A stretch of DNA of 64,000 nucleotides from Canna indica (lineage: Eukaryota; Streptophyta; Magnoliopsida; Zingiberales; Cannaceae): the NCBI GenBank assembly GCA_034359265.1, contig CP136890.1, forward strand, positions 87,817,501 through 87,881,500, given 5' to 3'. How positions within the stretch are numbered: position 1 is the first letter of the stretch; the number at the start of each line of letters is the position of its first letter. Of the stretch, positions 35,085-46,325 are shown piece after piece. The notes under the pieces were generated by a model. It saw nothing but the letters and a program-made list of their open reading frames with translations. It was not told the DNA's origin and searched no databases. A program made the translations under genes and the position numbers.

Positions 35085-36563
35085 TGTTGGCTTTAGATTT
35101 TAAACCTTAGTCTTAATCTCGGTTTTGATGATAATAAACATGGAACTAATATTTCGTCGAGAAATCTTTCAGATTCTATATCAATTAGCGTTTGATGTCC
35201 CCGATCAGATAAATTGGAAAATCGAAAAGACATTGATCGTCGCGCTCGGGTTCGTCGCAAAATTTCTCGAAGATCAACGTGTGCACCAAAGACGTATTGG
35301 ACGAGCTCAAAGATCACATGGAAAGCTCTCCAAGATGATGCTCGTTGAAAGCTGAAACCCGAAAATGAAGCGCGCAAGAAAAAGGGCTGAAAATTCAATT
35401 CAGCCTAAGTTCGGTCGATAGGGGCGGTCGACCAAATAAGGTAAGGAAAATGGCACCAGCCATTTCGGTCGACCGGTCGGTCGACCGAACAGTGCCGAAA
35501 AGAGGCAGTAGCTACTTCGGTCGACCGGGTGGTCGATCGATCGAAGCCCAAAATGGGCAGTAGCTCTATCGGTCGACCGACATGCGGATAGACAAAGACG
35601 CAGCTCGCATCGGTCGATCGACTAGTCGACCGAATGCGGGATCGAGGGATTCGCGTTTGGACGGTCAACCACACACACAGAGAATGCAACGGTCAAATGA
35701 CCGATTGACCGGTTGGTCGACCGACCAATCGACCGGCGGCATGCAACGGATAGAAAACTATTCATTGAGCTATCGTTTCTTCGTGAGGGTATAAATATAC
35801 TTTCATCTACTTCTTTTAATCTTCTTCCTTCACTCTTACAGATTTAATTGAGGATTTTAGAAGTGATTTAAGCCTTCCAACGATCGATTGCAGCGCGCTC
35901 TACTATTCCGTCGAGTTCTTCTTCAAGCGTCAACTGCTCCTCAACTCAGCTTCGACTCAAAGCATATTTACTGTCGAGTTGGAGGTTTGAAGGATTGAAA
36001 AGAGCTTTTAATCTTGTTTTATATTTCATCTCTTTTGATTGTATTTTAACTGTTATTTGAACATTTTATTTTAAGTTGAGTTTGTAAGATCTTGGTTGTT
36101 AGGTCTTGTGTGTGAAAGTGGTTATCTTAGTGAAAAGGTGTAAAGTCACTTGTGTAAACTTAGTTGTTACTAGGATTAGTTCTAGTTGTCCCTTAGGATT
36201 GAGGTGGAAGAGTGCTCTCGATAAGAAGGCGGAGACTTCCGGGTGTGGAAGTACCTTAGGTCGAGAGTGAGACTCTTCGAGTCAAAGTCCTCCGTGTAAG
36301 GAAACGAAAATTAATCTAGTAAAACTAGTTTGAAAATCCTAAGCGGGGTGCTTAGGTAGTGGAGTAGGCATTGGGGCCGAACCACTATAAATCTTGTGTT
36401 TGCATTATTATTTATTATTGCTTGTGCTTAATTGTGTATATTGCTTCCGTATCAAATTGTAAGATTGCAAATTGCCTAAATGATTTAAAAAAACGATTAA
36501 AATTGAATTTAGGCTAATCAATTTACTAAACATACTATTCACCATTTCGCCATTTCGCCTACA
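35085..36563 (+). repeat. 3' LTR of the Gag-only element (1479 bp)
   Basis: Matches the 5' LTR along its length, with many substitutions and small gaps in the GGTCGACC-rich part (35410-35740) and a shortened end (accatttcgccatttcgccta). The number of differences suggests an old insertion. Confidence 0.85.
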
Positions 36564-36619
36564 ATATTGTCGACTATTCCTATTGGTCGAAGATCTATTT
36601 TTAATCCATTCTTACGATA

Positions 36620-39293
36620 TTAGGCAAATATAATAAGCAAGTTAGTACACACACGAAAGTATCAATGCTAACATAATAATTTATAATGGTTCGACACCCT
36701 TGCATGTCAATATATGACACAACAAAAATAATGTCCATTAAATTATTTAGTTTCTATTTTATGAGGTTTAAAGGTACAATGTTTGACATAAGAAGAATGA
36801 TTTTTTTTTGAAAGAAAAAAACTTGTATTGATCATAAGAATTGATGGATACAAGTTAGGGAATAAATAAAGAATTTGCCAAAATTTGAAAAAGAGGCCCC
36901 CATAGAGGGTATCAAGAAAAAACAAGATGTAGGTAATTTGATCCTTCAATGGCCAGTTCCATGAAGGATTTGCTAGTGTTGTTGAAGATGCAATTGTTTC
37001 TCTCAAGCCATATTCTTTCCTTCCAAAACATAAGTGCAAGTAGTTTCTTCTGTATCCGCAATGTCTTTTTCCTTGAATGGTGACGCCAAGGTTTGTATTT
37101 GAGTGAGAAAAGGGTTAGATGTAGTAGATCCAACATGTATCTCCATCCATGTTTGGTGAAAGAACAGTTTGTGAGAAGATGCTCGTGGTTTTCATCCTCC
37201 TCTTGACAAAGGACACATTTCGCATCTATTTGTATGTTCCATTTGAGGAGTCTGTCCTTCGTTGATAACCTTTGCTTCATAGCAAGCCAAAAGAAGATTG
37301 ATAAAGATTTTGGACAAAATTTACTCCATATAAACGGTGCCTCCAGATCTTTTACTCCCCGAAAAGATAGAATGTGGTAGTAGGATTTGGTGGTGAAAGT
37401 ACCAAGATTGCTCCATTTCCAACTAATAGTATTTGTACCTATTTTTTCCAAGAAAGGTGAGAGGTGCCTAGCTAACTCCGCAATTCTGGCTAAGGAAATT
37501 TGCTTTCTAAATAGGATATTCCAACTGATTGTCCTGTTTTCACTATCCAATAATTTTGCTTCCGTAATGGTTGAATTCGGCTTGATAACCAAGGAGAAAA
37601 AATCAGGACAGACGTTCGCTAATTTTTATCCATTTAACCAAGGATCCAACCAAAGTCGAGTAAATGATCCTCCTTCTACATAAAAGCAAATTGAGTATTT
37701 AATTGAAATAGTCAAGGCCTTTTAGGATTCCCCTCCAATCCGGAGATATTCTGCCTCTGTCATACGTCAACTGTGAGGGGCTCGGTACCAAAGCATTCAG
37801 AATATTAACCCAAGTCAAATCAAGAGTGTGCCACAATTTCCAAAGCCACTTACCCAATCTAGCCAAGTTATGTGTGGCTAAATTGAGTAAACCCAAACCT
37901 CCTTCATCAACATTGTCTGTAATGGTTTCCCAGTTGACCAATCATTTTCCTATAAGCGAGGCCTTCTTGTCTCCAATCGAGAAAAAGTTCCTTCTCCTTT
38001 TCTCTACTAGACGTAGAACCCATTTGATGAGTGTGTGCTTACCAACACGAAAGTAATGAGCATTTCCAAGAAGCCAAGGCTCCATCAAGTTTAGCTATCA
38101 CTTTATTCGAGTCCTCTCTAAGAAGGGATCCTAACCTCAAAGGTAATCCCAAATACTCCAAAGGGAAAGAAGTGGTAGAGCAACCCAATATTTGCAAGAT
38201 CAGTAGCAACATTGGTATCATTTACAATATGTATAAGTCTTGTACTGAAAGCATTCAATTTTAGGCCTGAGCTCAGCTCAAAACATTTCGTTAGGAGTCT
38301 GAATGTAGAAATTACTTCACTCCTTGCCTCACAAAAAATTAATAAATCATCAGCGACCCATTGCCACCTCTACCACTACCTAAGCACCCCGCTTAAAATT
38401 TCAACCTAGTTTACTAGAGTTAAATTATTTTATACAAAAACATTTATAAGCTAAGGCACCGACCATCTCCTTGAAAATACCTCTAACACCTTTATCCTAA
38501 GGACAACAATTTCAATTCTAGCAAACCGAGTGGACTTATGCCTCAACACCAAGACTGCCACTTAACTCCTAGACCTCACCCTAGGTTTACACAAACTCTT
38601 AAAGTACAATAATATATCGGTAAAATATAATTAAATGGAGCAATAATAAAACCAAATAAATACTTAGCACCAAGTAATGTATCCTAGCTACTTTTGATGT
38701 CTTTGACGATGAATCATTCAAAAACAAGACTCAATCATGGTGAAATGGCTTAAAGCTAGGGTTTTAATCAAAAGTGGCTCTATCAAAGCTTAGTCTTAGC
38801 AAAAGATGACTCAATAGTGACTAAGGGGTCAAGTAAGGCAAGTAAAGGCCTTTATATAGCCAGATGCAAGGATATGGCTCGGGTTCAACGGCTTTAAACG
38901 GGTATATTTTCAATTGTTAGGGTCGTCGATTGAATCTCGTTCGATGGTCGGTCAACCGATTGATCAATTGACCTACGATTGAAACTGTACTGCGTGCAGT
39001 TTCAGCGTGAGTTCGGGTCTCAGTCCGAGTTTTGAATTTCGAATTTGGTTTCTTTCATCATCATTAAGCATTACAAGGATAATACAAATATTCTAGACCC
39101 CAAAACCAAGACTCTATGTCTTCGACATCCTAAGAGCGACGATCAACGTCCTTGATTTTTTTTCCGCGTCAAATCTTTCGATCGCGAATGTCACGTGCTC
39201 GAACTTGAAATTGTTTCTCAATAACACATTAGTTTCGAGTTTGTTATCATTAAAATCGATATTAAGACCAATGTTGAAAACCTTAGGCCAATG
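36620..39293 (-). mobile_element. Minus-strand LTR of the same family, split by a LINE
   Basis: On the minus strand the two parts (about 36620-36703 and 38361-39293) join as an LTR-like sequence. Shared landmarks are the inverted ataatttataatggttcgac, cactacctaagcaccccgct and a GGTCGA-type block at 38938-38970. The right end, aaccttaggccaa at 39293, corresponds to the LTR start. The LINE separates cacccttgc from the resuming sequence at 38361. Confidence 0.7.
36704..38360 (-). mobile_element. 5'-truncated L1-type LINE
   Basis: Read on the minus strand, broken frames give the end of a plant LINE ORF2. At 38221-38039 there is PLEYLGLPLRLGSL, the C-terminal thumb region of the reverse transcriptase. 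At 37941-37699 there is GGLGLLNLATHNLARLGKW. At 37592-36912 there is a zf-RVT-type domain with CVLCQEEDENHEHLLTNC. Everything upstream in ORF2 and all of ORF1 are absent, as usual for 5'-truncated LINE copies. Stops and frame changes make it inactive. A T-run at 36797 would be the inverse of the 3' A-rich tail. Confidence 0.8.
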
Positions 39294-39586
39294 GAGGGAG
39301 AGAGATGTGTGGGGGAAGAAAAGAGATCAGTGCGGGGTTGAAATACTCGTTTCCTACGGTTTTGCGATAACAAATGGCTTTTGCAAAATGCGGTTGTGAC
39401 GCAGTCGTCTTTCCATCGCGAGTGAATTAAATCTATGATGGAAAGCATGTCAATCGCACTGCATGCTGTCGCAACAATGGCGACAATGCAATGCCCAATC
39501 TCTACAGTCGCAGAACCATCGCATCTGCGACCACGGTTTTTGTCATCGCAAAAATGTCATCTCGGATTACATATTTTCTACTACTG
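39294..39586. other. Possible end fragment of another CACTA family
   Basis: Repeated tcgca / tgcga motifs in both orientations are followed by attttctactactg at 39573-39586, whose inverse CAGTAGTAGAAAAT resembles a CACTA terminus with one change. No opposite end was found. Confidence 0.3.
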
Positions 39587-40898
39587 ATTATTTATCACAA
39601 GCTCAATTAATTCTGTCTTGAACTCGATACCACTTCATTCCTTGGTTATGCTTTTGTTTTCACCAAAATTGAACAAATCACTAAGAAGTTTTTATAGAGT
39701 ATAGTTCAACCCAGCAACAAGGCCTTCACTCGATTAGTCTAGGCATCCATGAACTAGAGTTCAAATGCAAGGCCCTCGAGTCTAAGAGGATTCTTGAATA
39801 CTTAAACCACAATGATTCAGTCAGAGTGAATATGGTCTACACAAAATATCCTGATATCAAAAGGATGACTAGTGTCCCCACCATCAAAAGTTTTTAGAGC
39901 TGAAAAACTTTTATGGATGCATTTCGAGAATATACTCTGTGGTTTGTTGAAGCTTATAAATTGGGTTCTTCTAGCTATATGTTGTATGATCATTGGTAAC
40001 TTGATTTATGTCCTTGCATAAAGCCTACTTTGTTAACATTAACGCAATAAATAATTTATCTTGTGTTGATGCTTTCATTGTTAATCAACAATGAAACCTA
40101 CTCTCAAAACCTTTGACGTTGTTCGGTGGGAATCAATTAATAAGTTACATTTACCTTTAGTGCCCAATGAGGACACTTATATTTGGATGAAGGACTCTAG
40201 GGGTAGAGTTACCACCAAATTAACCTATTTGTTCCTTAGAGCCATTCCCTTAGAATGATTTTTTTTTTGGAAAATTGTTTGGAAATTAGATACTTCTCCT
40301 AAAGTGAAACTATTTATGTGGAAGCTTTATATCGAAGGTTTCCCACTCGAGCTAGATTGATGAAGTTTGGTCTTGTTGCTACTGATTTATGCTTATTTTG
40401 TTCCATTTATGTGGAATGCATTGATCAATTTATTTTTTGAATGTGGATTTGCTTCTCTAATATGGAATCTTCTAAGTTTAAAATATGGGTTTGATTTCTC
40501 AGATAGGGTCGATTTGGGGTACTGATAATTTGCTCACCTGCTGGTCAACCACACTGGTTTGCAGCTATTTAGTAGAGTCTTTATTGTCAACTCCTATTGG
40601 TTCATCTAGTACGCTAGGAATAGTTTGTTGCATGAGGTTCGACAACCTACTTCCCAAAGCCTTGTGAATAGGATCTTACCCTTTACCAATGACTATTCAA
40701 ATTGAATGGGTCTAAGGGATCTCTTATGAACAATCCTAAGTGTATCAAATATTCAAATGGATTCCCACGAAACCAAGCTTTTTAAAACTAAATTGTGATA
40801 CTTCCTTGTTGGATAATGCAAGAGGAATTGGCATGATCACGAGGAATAATATTGAAGAATGCTTGACTACTAGCTGTCTTTTTTAGGAAGATAAATTG
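39587..40898 (+). pseudogene. Decayed LINE ORF2 3' remnant
   Basis: From about 40110 the plus strand reads DVVRWESINKLHLP, then YIWMKDSRGRVTTK, and near 40280 IVWKLDTSPKVKLFMWKL and FPTRARLMKFGL with an LCLFC remnant. This is the zf-RVT end of a plant LINE, with stops between the blocks. The segment 39587-40100 is too degraded to assign. It is a different copy from the LINE at 36.7 kb and in the opposite orientation. Confidence 0.6.
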
Positions 40899-41433
40899 CA
40901 CTACTGTAATATGAACCATTCACCGACGGCTCTCGTCATTGCTAAGACATCAATGATGGTTATAATTGACAGGCAACACCGTTGCTAAACATTGTTGCTA
41001 AACATTGTTGCTAAACATTGTTGCTAAACGCCGTTGCTGATGCAACTGTCGCTAATAATTAGCAACAACCTCCAAGGCCATTGCAAATAATATTATAAGC
41101 GACAACTGCCAGAGCCGTTGCAAATAATATTATTAGAGACAGCCACTAGGGCCATTGCTAGTGTGTTGTAGAATCGTGACAATTGGAGCGGCCATTACTG
41201 ATGGTTCCTTCCTATTACCAACGACCCCAACCGTCAATAATGTAAAAAAATTAAATTAATTTTTTAAATCAACTTTATAAATTTAAATACGCAGATTGAA
41301 CCACACACGAAATATCGATCAATTTATATTTATATAAACCAAAATTAAGCAACATCGTCGTCATGCAAAGTATTTTTAGAAGTATTTTTAGAAATAATCA
41401 AAATGATTATGTTTTAAGTCCATCAAATACATC

Positions 41434-42290
41434 TCAAAGATCTGGTGGAGACTGGGTCGAGGAGGACGGATCAAACGGAGGAGGTAACTGAACGCCGAAG
41501 TGAGCCACAAGGTGCGTTATCATAGTATGCATGTTCTCCATTGCTTGCCTCTTTGTCATCATCGTTTGCATGTTCAACATGAACAGAGGAAGTAATGCTC
41601 GATGGAAAAAGCCCTCAAGCCGATCAAATATAACCCCGCTGATATGCAATCAGACTTGATATTCAAGAGTAGTGTCATTGTCGATATTCTAGTGTATTCG
41701 TCGTAATTTTCATACAAAGGTTCATCATCGGTCTTCAATAACTCGTAAAATTTTGCGGCCTCTTTATTCGGTAAGTCAATCTCTATCACAGTAGGTTGTT
41801 CTTCTGTGGCATCAACTACTCTAGTATCAACCACTGACGTCTCAGGAATTGGCTTGACGTTATCATTAATATGGAATTGACCACCAAAACTATCAAGTAT
41901 TATTGTTGTGTACAGATTTTCAGGATTAGCTTAAGGTACAGTACCGGCACTAGAAGATTCACCATGAGCTTTCACAGTAGGATTGCTAGACGTTCTGTCA
42001 TCATATGACTCCCCGTGACAAATCTATCGATTATATCTTGGGGTGAATTCCTTTGAATACAGATGTAGCGTGATAGTTTCTCGATCTAAAAATCTTCGTT
42101 CGAGCAAATGCGGCACAAACATTGAATTTTATCGCCGCTAACAAATTTTCTATTCGAATAGGCAAAATTCAAGAAATAAGTTATGCCTACTCGAAACTCA
42201 TTCGTTATAAATCAATGATTAAATCGTCGGTCCATCAAACTTCAATCGTCTGACTTATATGATTGATTTTGTCAATCAATCAAATCTTCA
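41434..42290 (-). pseudogene. Transposase remnants of CACTA-2, joined by deletion
   Basis: Read on the minus strand: 42290-41950 corresponds to the N-terminal zinc region of the CACTA-1 transposase, with stops. 41834-41640 reads IEIDLPNKEAAKFYELLKTD, parallel to IELPNKEAAEFYDMLKAAD in CACTA-1. 41649-41434 reads NMQTMMTKRQAMENMHTMI and a PPP/SSS tail, which resembles the C-terminus of the second CACTA-1 protein. The core of the transposase and most of the second gene between these parts are gone, so a single large internal deletion is the simplest explanation. Confidence 0.75.
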
Positions 42291-42344
42291 GTTAACGTCT
42301 TTATATGTGGAATGGTCTTATTTCATTCAAAATTTATGTTATTC

Positions 42345-42530
42345 ATATCGCACTAAGTATTCCTTTTAGTCGTCAACTTCATTCTAAATTTTGGCAGCAT
42401 CTCCATATAGTTCTCCGAATACACATATCATTCTGAACGTGTATCGAAAAACAAGAGTGATTCACTAGCCAAATTTTAGAATGAAGATATATAGGCTAAA
42501 AAGAAAACTAAGTGTGATACAAATAACAAT
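42345..42530. repeat. Hairpin in CACTA-2, counterpart of the CACTA-1 hairpin
   Basis: Left arm about 42345-42430 and right arm about 42445-42530 are imperfect inverted copies: acttcattctaaattttgg pairs with ccaaattttagaatgaagat, and cgcactaagtattccttttag pairs with ctaaaaagaaaactaagtgtg. It keeps the attctaaatttcg core of the CACTA-1 hairpin. Confidence 0.75.
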
Positions 42531-42994
42531 GTTCCCAAACTGTCCAACTAGGGACAATTCAAGAGTTGTATATCGTGTAAAATATTATTTACTTCGTCCA
42601 CACGAATATACAACCCTCAAACAAATCTAATATATTGGGTAATCATGTCTAACTCGTCGATATGTATGTGACATGTATCAATCTTTAGTTATATGAATAA
42701 TTTCAATTTATAGTTATAAATCTAGCTAATTAACATTAATTCAACTAATTAACAATAATTAATATAAAATAAAACAAAATAATTAATTAACAAATAATTA
42801 ACTAATTAATTAATTTAAAACATGGCATCATATATGATCATTAATTAACTATAATTAACAGTATGCTAATATAACATCATACAATTAACATTAATTAAAT
42901 TCTAACTAATGAACATTTATCAATTAAGAAAAGTTATAATTTAGAAATCTTACCTCGAAGAGCGGCATAAAAACAACGACGATCAACGTACCAA

Positions 42995-43018
42995 AGAGAG
43001 AGAGAGAGAGAGAGAGAG
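42995..43018. repeat. (AG)12 microsatellite
   Basis: An uninterrupted AG dinucleotide run in the end region of CACTA-2. Confidence 0.95.
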
Positions 43019-43305
43019 TCATTTTCAAGCTTATATATGCTATTAGAGATCGTCGACGCGACTGTCGTTGATGCTAAGTTATCAGCAACGATCACAACGA
43101 CCGGTGCTAGTATCAGCCACGGCTCAAGCGATCGTCGCTATATTCAACGACGGCGTTGTGCGGCTCTTGCTGGGTCATCGCGAATGAGTATATTGTCTGT
43201 AACGGTTACAACGACTGCAACGACCTTGGCTAAATCGTTGCTGATAGCGATGACATCATCGACCGTTTATGTTCCCTGTCGCAATAGGAACAAATTCTAG
43301 TAGTG

Positions 43306-45353
43306 TTATAACTAGAAGCCATGACTTTTAAAGAGGCTCCGAAATTGGCAATACAACAAAACCTCCCCTCTTCATCGCGGAGTCAGACTCGAGAACTCTT
43401 TGATGTTTTAAGCTTAACTAAGCGCGTTCCATGGTCTGTTGCTTACTTCCCTATATTGTATCAAATATTACTTATCTGCAATCCTTTTGTAACGTTGTAA
43501 GCTTTAACTTTTGTTATATGGAGGCTAACAAATTAAGCTGCATTTGGCAGCAAATAAAGAAGGGTCTTTAAAAAGTTTCAGGTCTGATCATCTATTCAAT
43601 CTTTAAAATTAGAAACCATCATGTATTATAACCATTTTGGTAGGAGTTCATTTTATTTCTTGGTTAAAAAAAAATGGAACCTTGTCATTCTTTGGTTCCG
43701 ATCACATGCAAAAAAAGAGGAAAAAAAGGCACACTTCCCAACACACTTGATCATCAAAATTCAAAAGCTAGCTTCTTTTTCTGAAACCCTTTTCAATATC
43801 TGAAACAGCTTCGAAAAGGACAGAAAGTTCTGATGCCTTATATACAGTCTCTGCACGCTTGATCTGATCATCATCATCATCTTATTTACACAATTACACT
43901 CCATCTACTTTGACTTGAAAGCGTAACGTTCTCCTTCCACCCGAATCATGCTTCATCAAGTACTGAAAAGGCTCTGATTCAGTGAAGCACGAGCGCAAGA
44001 ACATGCACCGTGAAGCCAGGAATCATGCAGTGAAAATGCTCGGCTGCATTGATTTCTTCTCTCTTTCTTTCGTTAGGAGGATGCAGACATTACTAATTGA
44101 ACTGTTTCCTTTCACCTCTTTTATAGTGCAATTAATTTACTGTACTCACGAGGTTCGCAGGCGTAATTATATCGTCACAGTGCATAAATATGTACGATGC
44201 TTTTGATTGCGTGCAGATCTTGACAAGTTTTGAAGTGAGAGGTCTTTTCGGTCGCAGTAAAAGCCAACAGTTCGTGCTGATGATGTGATGTTCTGATGCT
44301 TTGTTTTGTCTTCTTGTTGTTTCTATTTTAATAAATTTTTATGATGTATTATCATTGATAGATGTGATTTGATTGGTCCTCTAACATCGAATATGTACAA
44401 TTCCATAGTTTGGCATTGGTTGGGATTGGATAAACTATCGGACAAATTAATATTGTAGTTATTTTGTGCATCTTTTTCTCTATGTTCGAGGCATTTCATA
44501 ATCTGATTGTTTTTTTTCATGTCAGGTTAGAGAACAGTAGACAGAAAGTTAATGACAACAGACATGAGCTTGCACAAGAGAATTGCCCATGGTGATCAAA
44601 TCAAGGACATGGTTGGCTACGGTCTTAACAGGCAAACTCTAATCTATTGAAGTGTAAAGCTTTATTCTTATATATGTAAGGTTGAGGGCTAAGTAAGATA
44701 TGGTTAGCTTGGATATGATTCAATGGGGTAAGGTCTAGTTAATCTAGGACGGGATCCAACTGATTGAGTCAAATTAAGTTTGGTTGGGTCGGGTTATGAT
44801 AATATATAGTGGGGTTTTTTTTTCAAATACATGAAGTTACTTCACTGGTTAAATTAGGTTAATGTACTTGAAACATAATCGGATGGATAAAAGCTCAAGT
44901 ACTGAAAGAAAGTAACTACATGAGAAGCTTCATGTCTCAATTCACGAGGAACTGATTATAAATTACACTTTAAATTGTACTTGGTACCAAGACTTATCGA
45001 TCTTTAATAGGTGGATTATGGCATTAGGCTCTCGACAGGGTCAGGAAAGGATCAATCACACATCATATCCATGAGCTTAAAAATAAAGGTATTAGATCCT
45101 TCTTCCCTCACCTCCCTCGTAGAAGAACGTGGAAGAGCCAAAGACTAAATACCATTCTCAGCTCACATGACCTTTTCATTCCCCATATCCTTACTCGTGA
45201 GCGTCCACCCTTCTATCTTAAAGGCCCTTTGTCCATTTCCTCACACTACATCTTAATCTTTCTTCGTCTCCCTCCAAGCCAAAGAGAAGTAACAAAACAT
45301 CAGCTTCAATATACTACAAAAAGAGAGAGAGAAATAGAGGGAGAAAGCCAAGG
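43306..45353. other. Intergenic sequence upstream of the USP-like gene
   Basis: Mostly AT-rich with no gene or repeat I can support. The last 60 bases (caatatactacaaaaagagagagag, near 45307) look like a purine-rich 5' untranslated leader of the next gene. Confidence 0.5.
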
Positions 45354-46325
45354 ATGGAGAATGGTGGGTGTGAGGAGTCCTTCATGAGGCAGCTAAGTGT
45401 CGGTGGTGAGCATAAGATTAAGAGGGGATGCAATTTCTCCCCTCCCAACTCCAAGGGTGGCTCAAAGAGGTGGAGAAGGAAGAGCCGAAGAAGGGAGGAG
45501 GAGGAGGAGGAGGCCATGGGGTGGTGGGGTGAGAGTGGTAGTGGAATGGTGGAGGTGGCCAAGAAGAGGGTCATAGTGGTGATAGACCAGAGTGCCAAGG
45601 CCAAGCATGCCATGATGTGGGCATTGACCCATGTGGCCAACAAGGGAGACCTCCTCACCCTCCTACATGTTGTCTCTGCTCCTCCCCACCACCACCACCA
45701 CCTCAGAGAGGATGGTGGTGTTCCCATCCTTGCAAACTCCCTGGGCACGCTCTGTAAAGCCTGCAAGCCTGAGGTCTTCTATGCCAATTCACCAACTTCT
45801 CCTTGTGTTTTATCTTCATTATTTTGTACCTTGTATCTAGCAAAATAGGGAATCGTATAAGAAGTCATACCGTTTCAATTGATCTATGACGACCAGGTGG
45901 AGGTGGAAGCACTAGTCATTCAGGGTTCCAAGCTGGAAACTGTGCTCAGTCAAGTGAGAAAGCTTGAAGCTTCAGTGCTGGTGTTGAGTCAAGGCAAGCC
46001 TTCTCCTTTCTGTTGGTAAGATAAGATTTTTCATTGTTAGCTCTTCCTGATTGTCTTCAAGTTACATAGCATAGTAGATCTGGAGACATCTCCAATTCCT
46101 CATTGTTTCCCACTTAGTAATTTATGTTCTTAGAAATTTGGTGGTGGTGTTCATACTTGTCACTGTGTAATTGGCAGCCTGTTCCGGAGCAGCAGTGAGG
46201 AGTTTGTGGAGCAATGCATTAGCAGAGCAGATTGCCTGACTCTGGCAGTGAGGAAGCAGAGCAAAGAAGTTGGTGGCTACTTGATCAGCACAAGGTGGCA
46301 GAAGAACTTCTGGCTGTTGGCTTGA
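45354..46325 (+). CDS. Universal-stress-protein-like (adenine nucleotide alpha-hydrolase fold) protein
   Basis: The function is unknown; members of this superfamily bind ATP or respond to stress. Exons 45354-45773, 45897-46015 and 46178-46325 join with GT-AG sites in phase to give 228 residues. Residues 1-65 are a basic and glutamate-rich leader. From about residue 70, KKRVIVVIDQSAKAKHAMMW and LLTLLHVV form the first strand-helix-strand of a USP fold. The second exon reads VLVLSQGKPSPFCW, the strand before the nucleotide loop. The third exon has CLTLAVRKQSK and a C-terminal TRWQKNFWLL. The glycine-rich ATP loop (GxxGxxG) of classical USPs is not visible, so ATP binding is doubtful. Confidence 0.82.

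Larger units (their letters stand above)
28826..36563 (+). mobile_element. Two-LTR, Gag-only retrotransposon (TR-GAG type)
   Basis: The LTRs at 28826-30337 and 35085-36563 both run from TGTTGGCTTTAG to cgcctaca. A tRNA-Met primer-binding site follows the first LTR and a polypurine tract precedes the second. The internal 4.75 kb encodes one copia-type Gag (30406-31653) and no protease, integrase or reverse transcriptase; 31.9-35.08 kb is AT-rich non-coding DNA with long direct repeats. Such elements must borrow pol functions from a partner. The 5-bp flanks (caaat and atatt) do not match, so one end may have been altered after insertion. Confidence 0.85.
40899..43305 (-). mobile_element. CACTA-2, internally deleted and inverted relative of CACTA-1
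   Basis: The left end starts CACTACT and the right end finishes CTAGTAGTG, an imperfect inverted pair. The 3-bp flanks are ttg and tta, so any duplication has mutated. Subterminal GCCGTTGCT / GCAACGG-like motifs occur at both ends (40925-41215 and 43065-43290). On the minus strand it carries remnants of the CACTA-1 transposase N-terminus, and a hairpin at the same relative place as in CACTA-1. At 2.4 kb it has lost most of both genes and can only move with help, if at all. Confidence 0.85.

Noticed and set aside
40896..43308. Exact 3-bp target duplication of CACTA-2
   Set aside because: The flanks are ttg and tta; only two of three bases agree.
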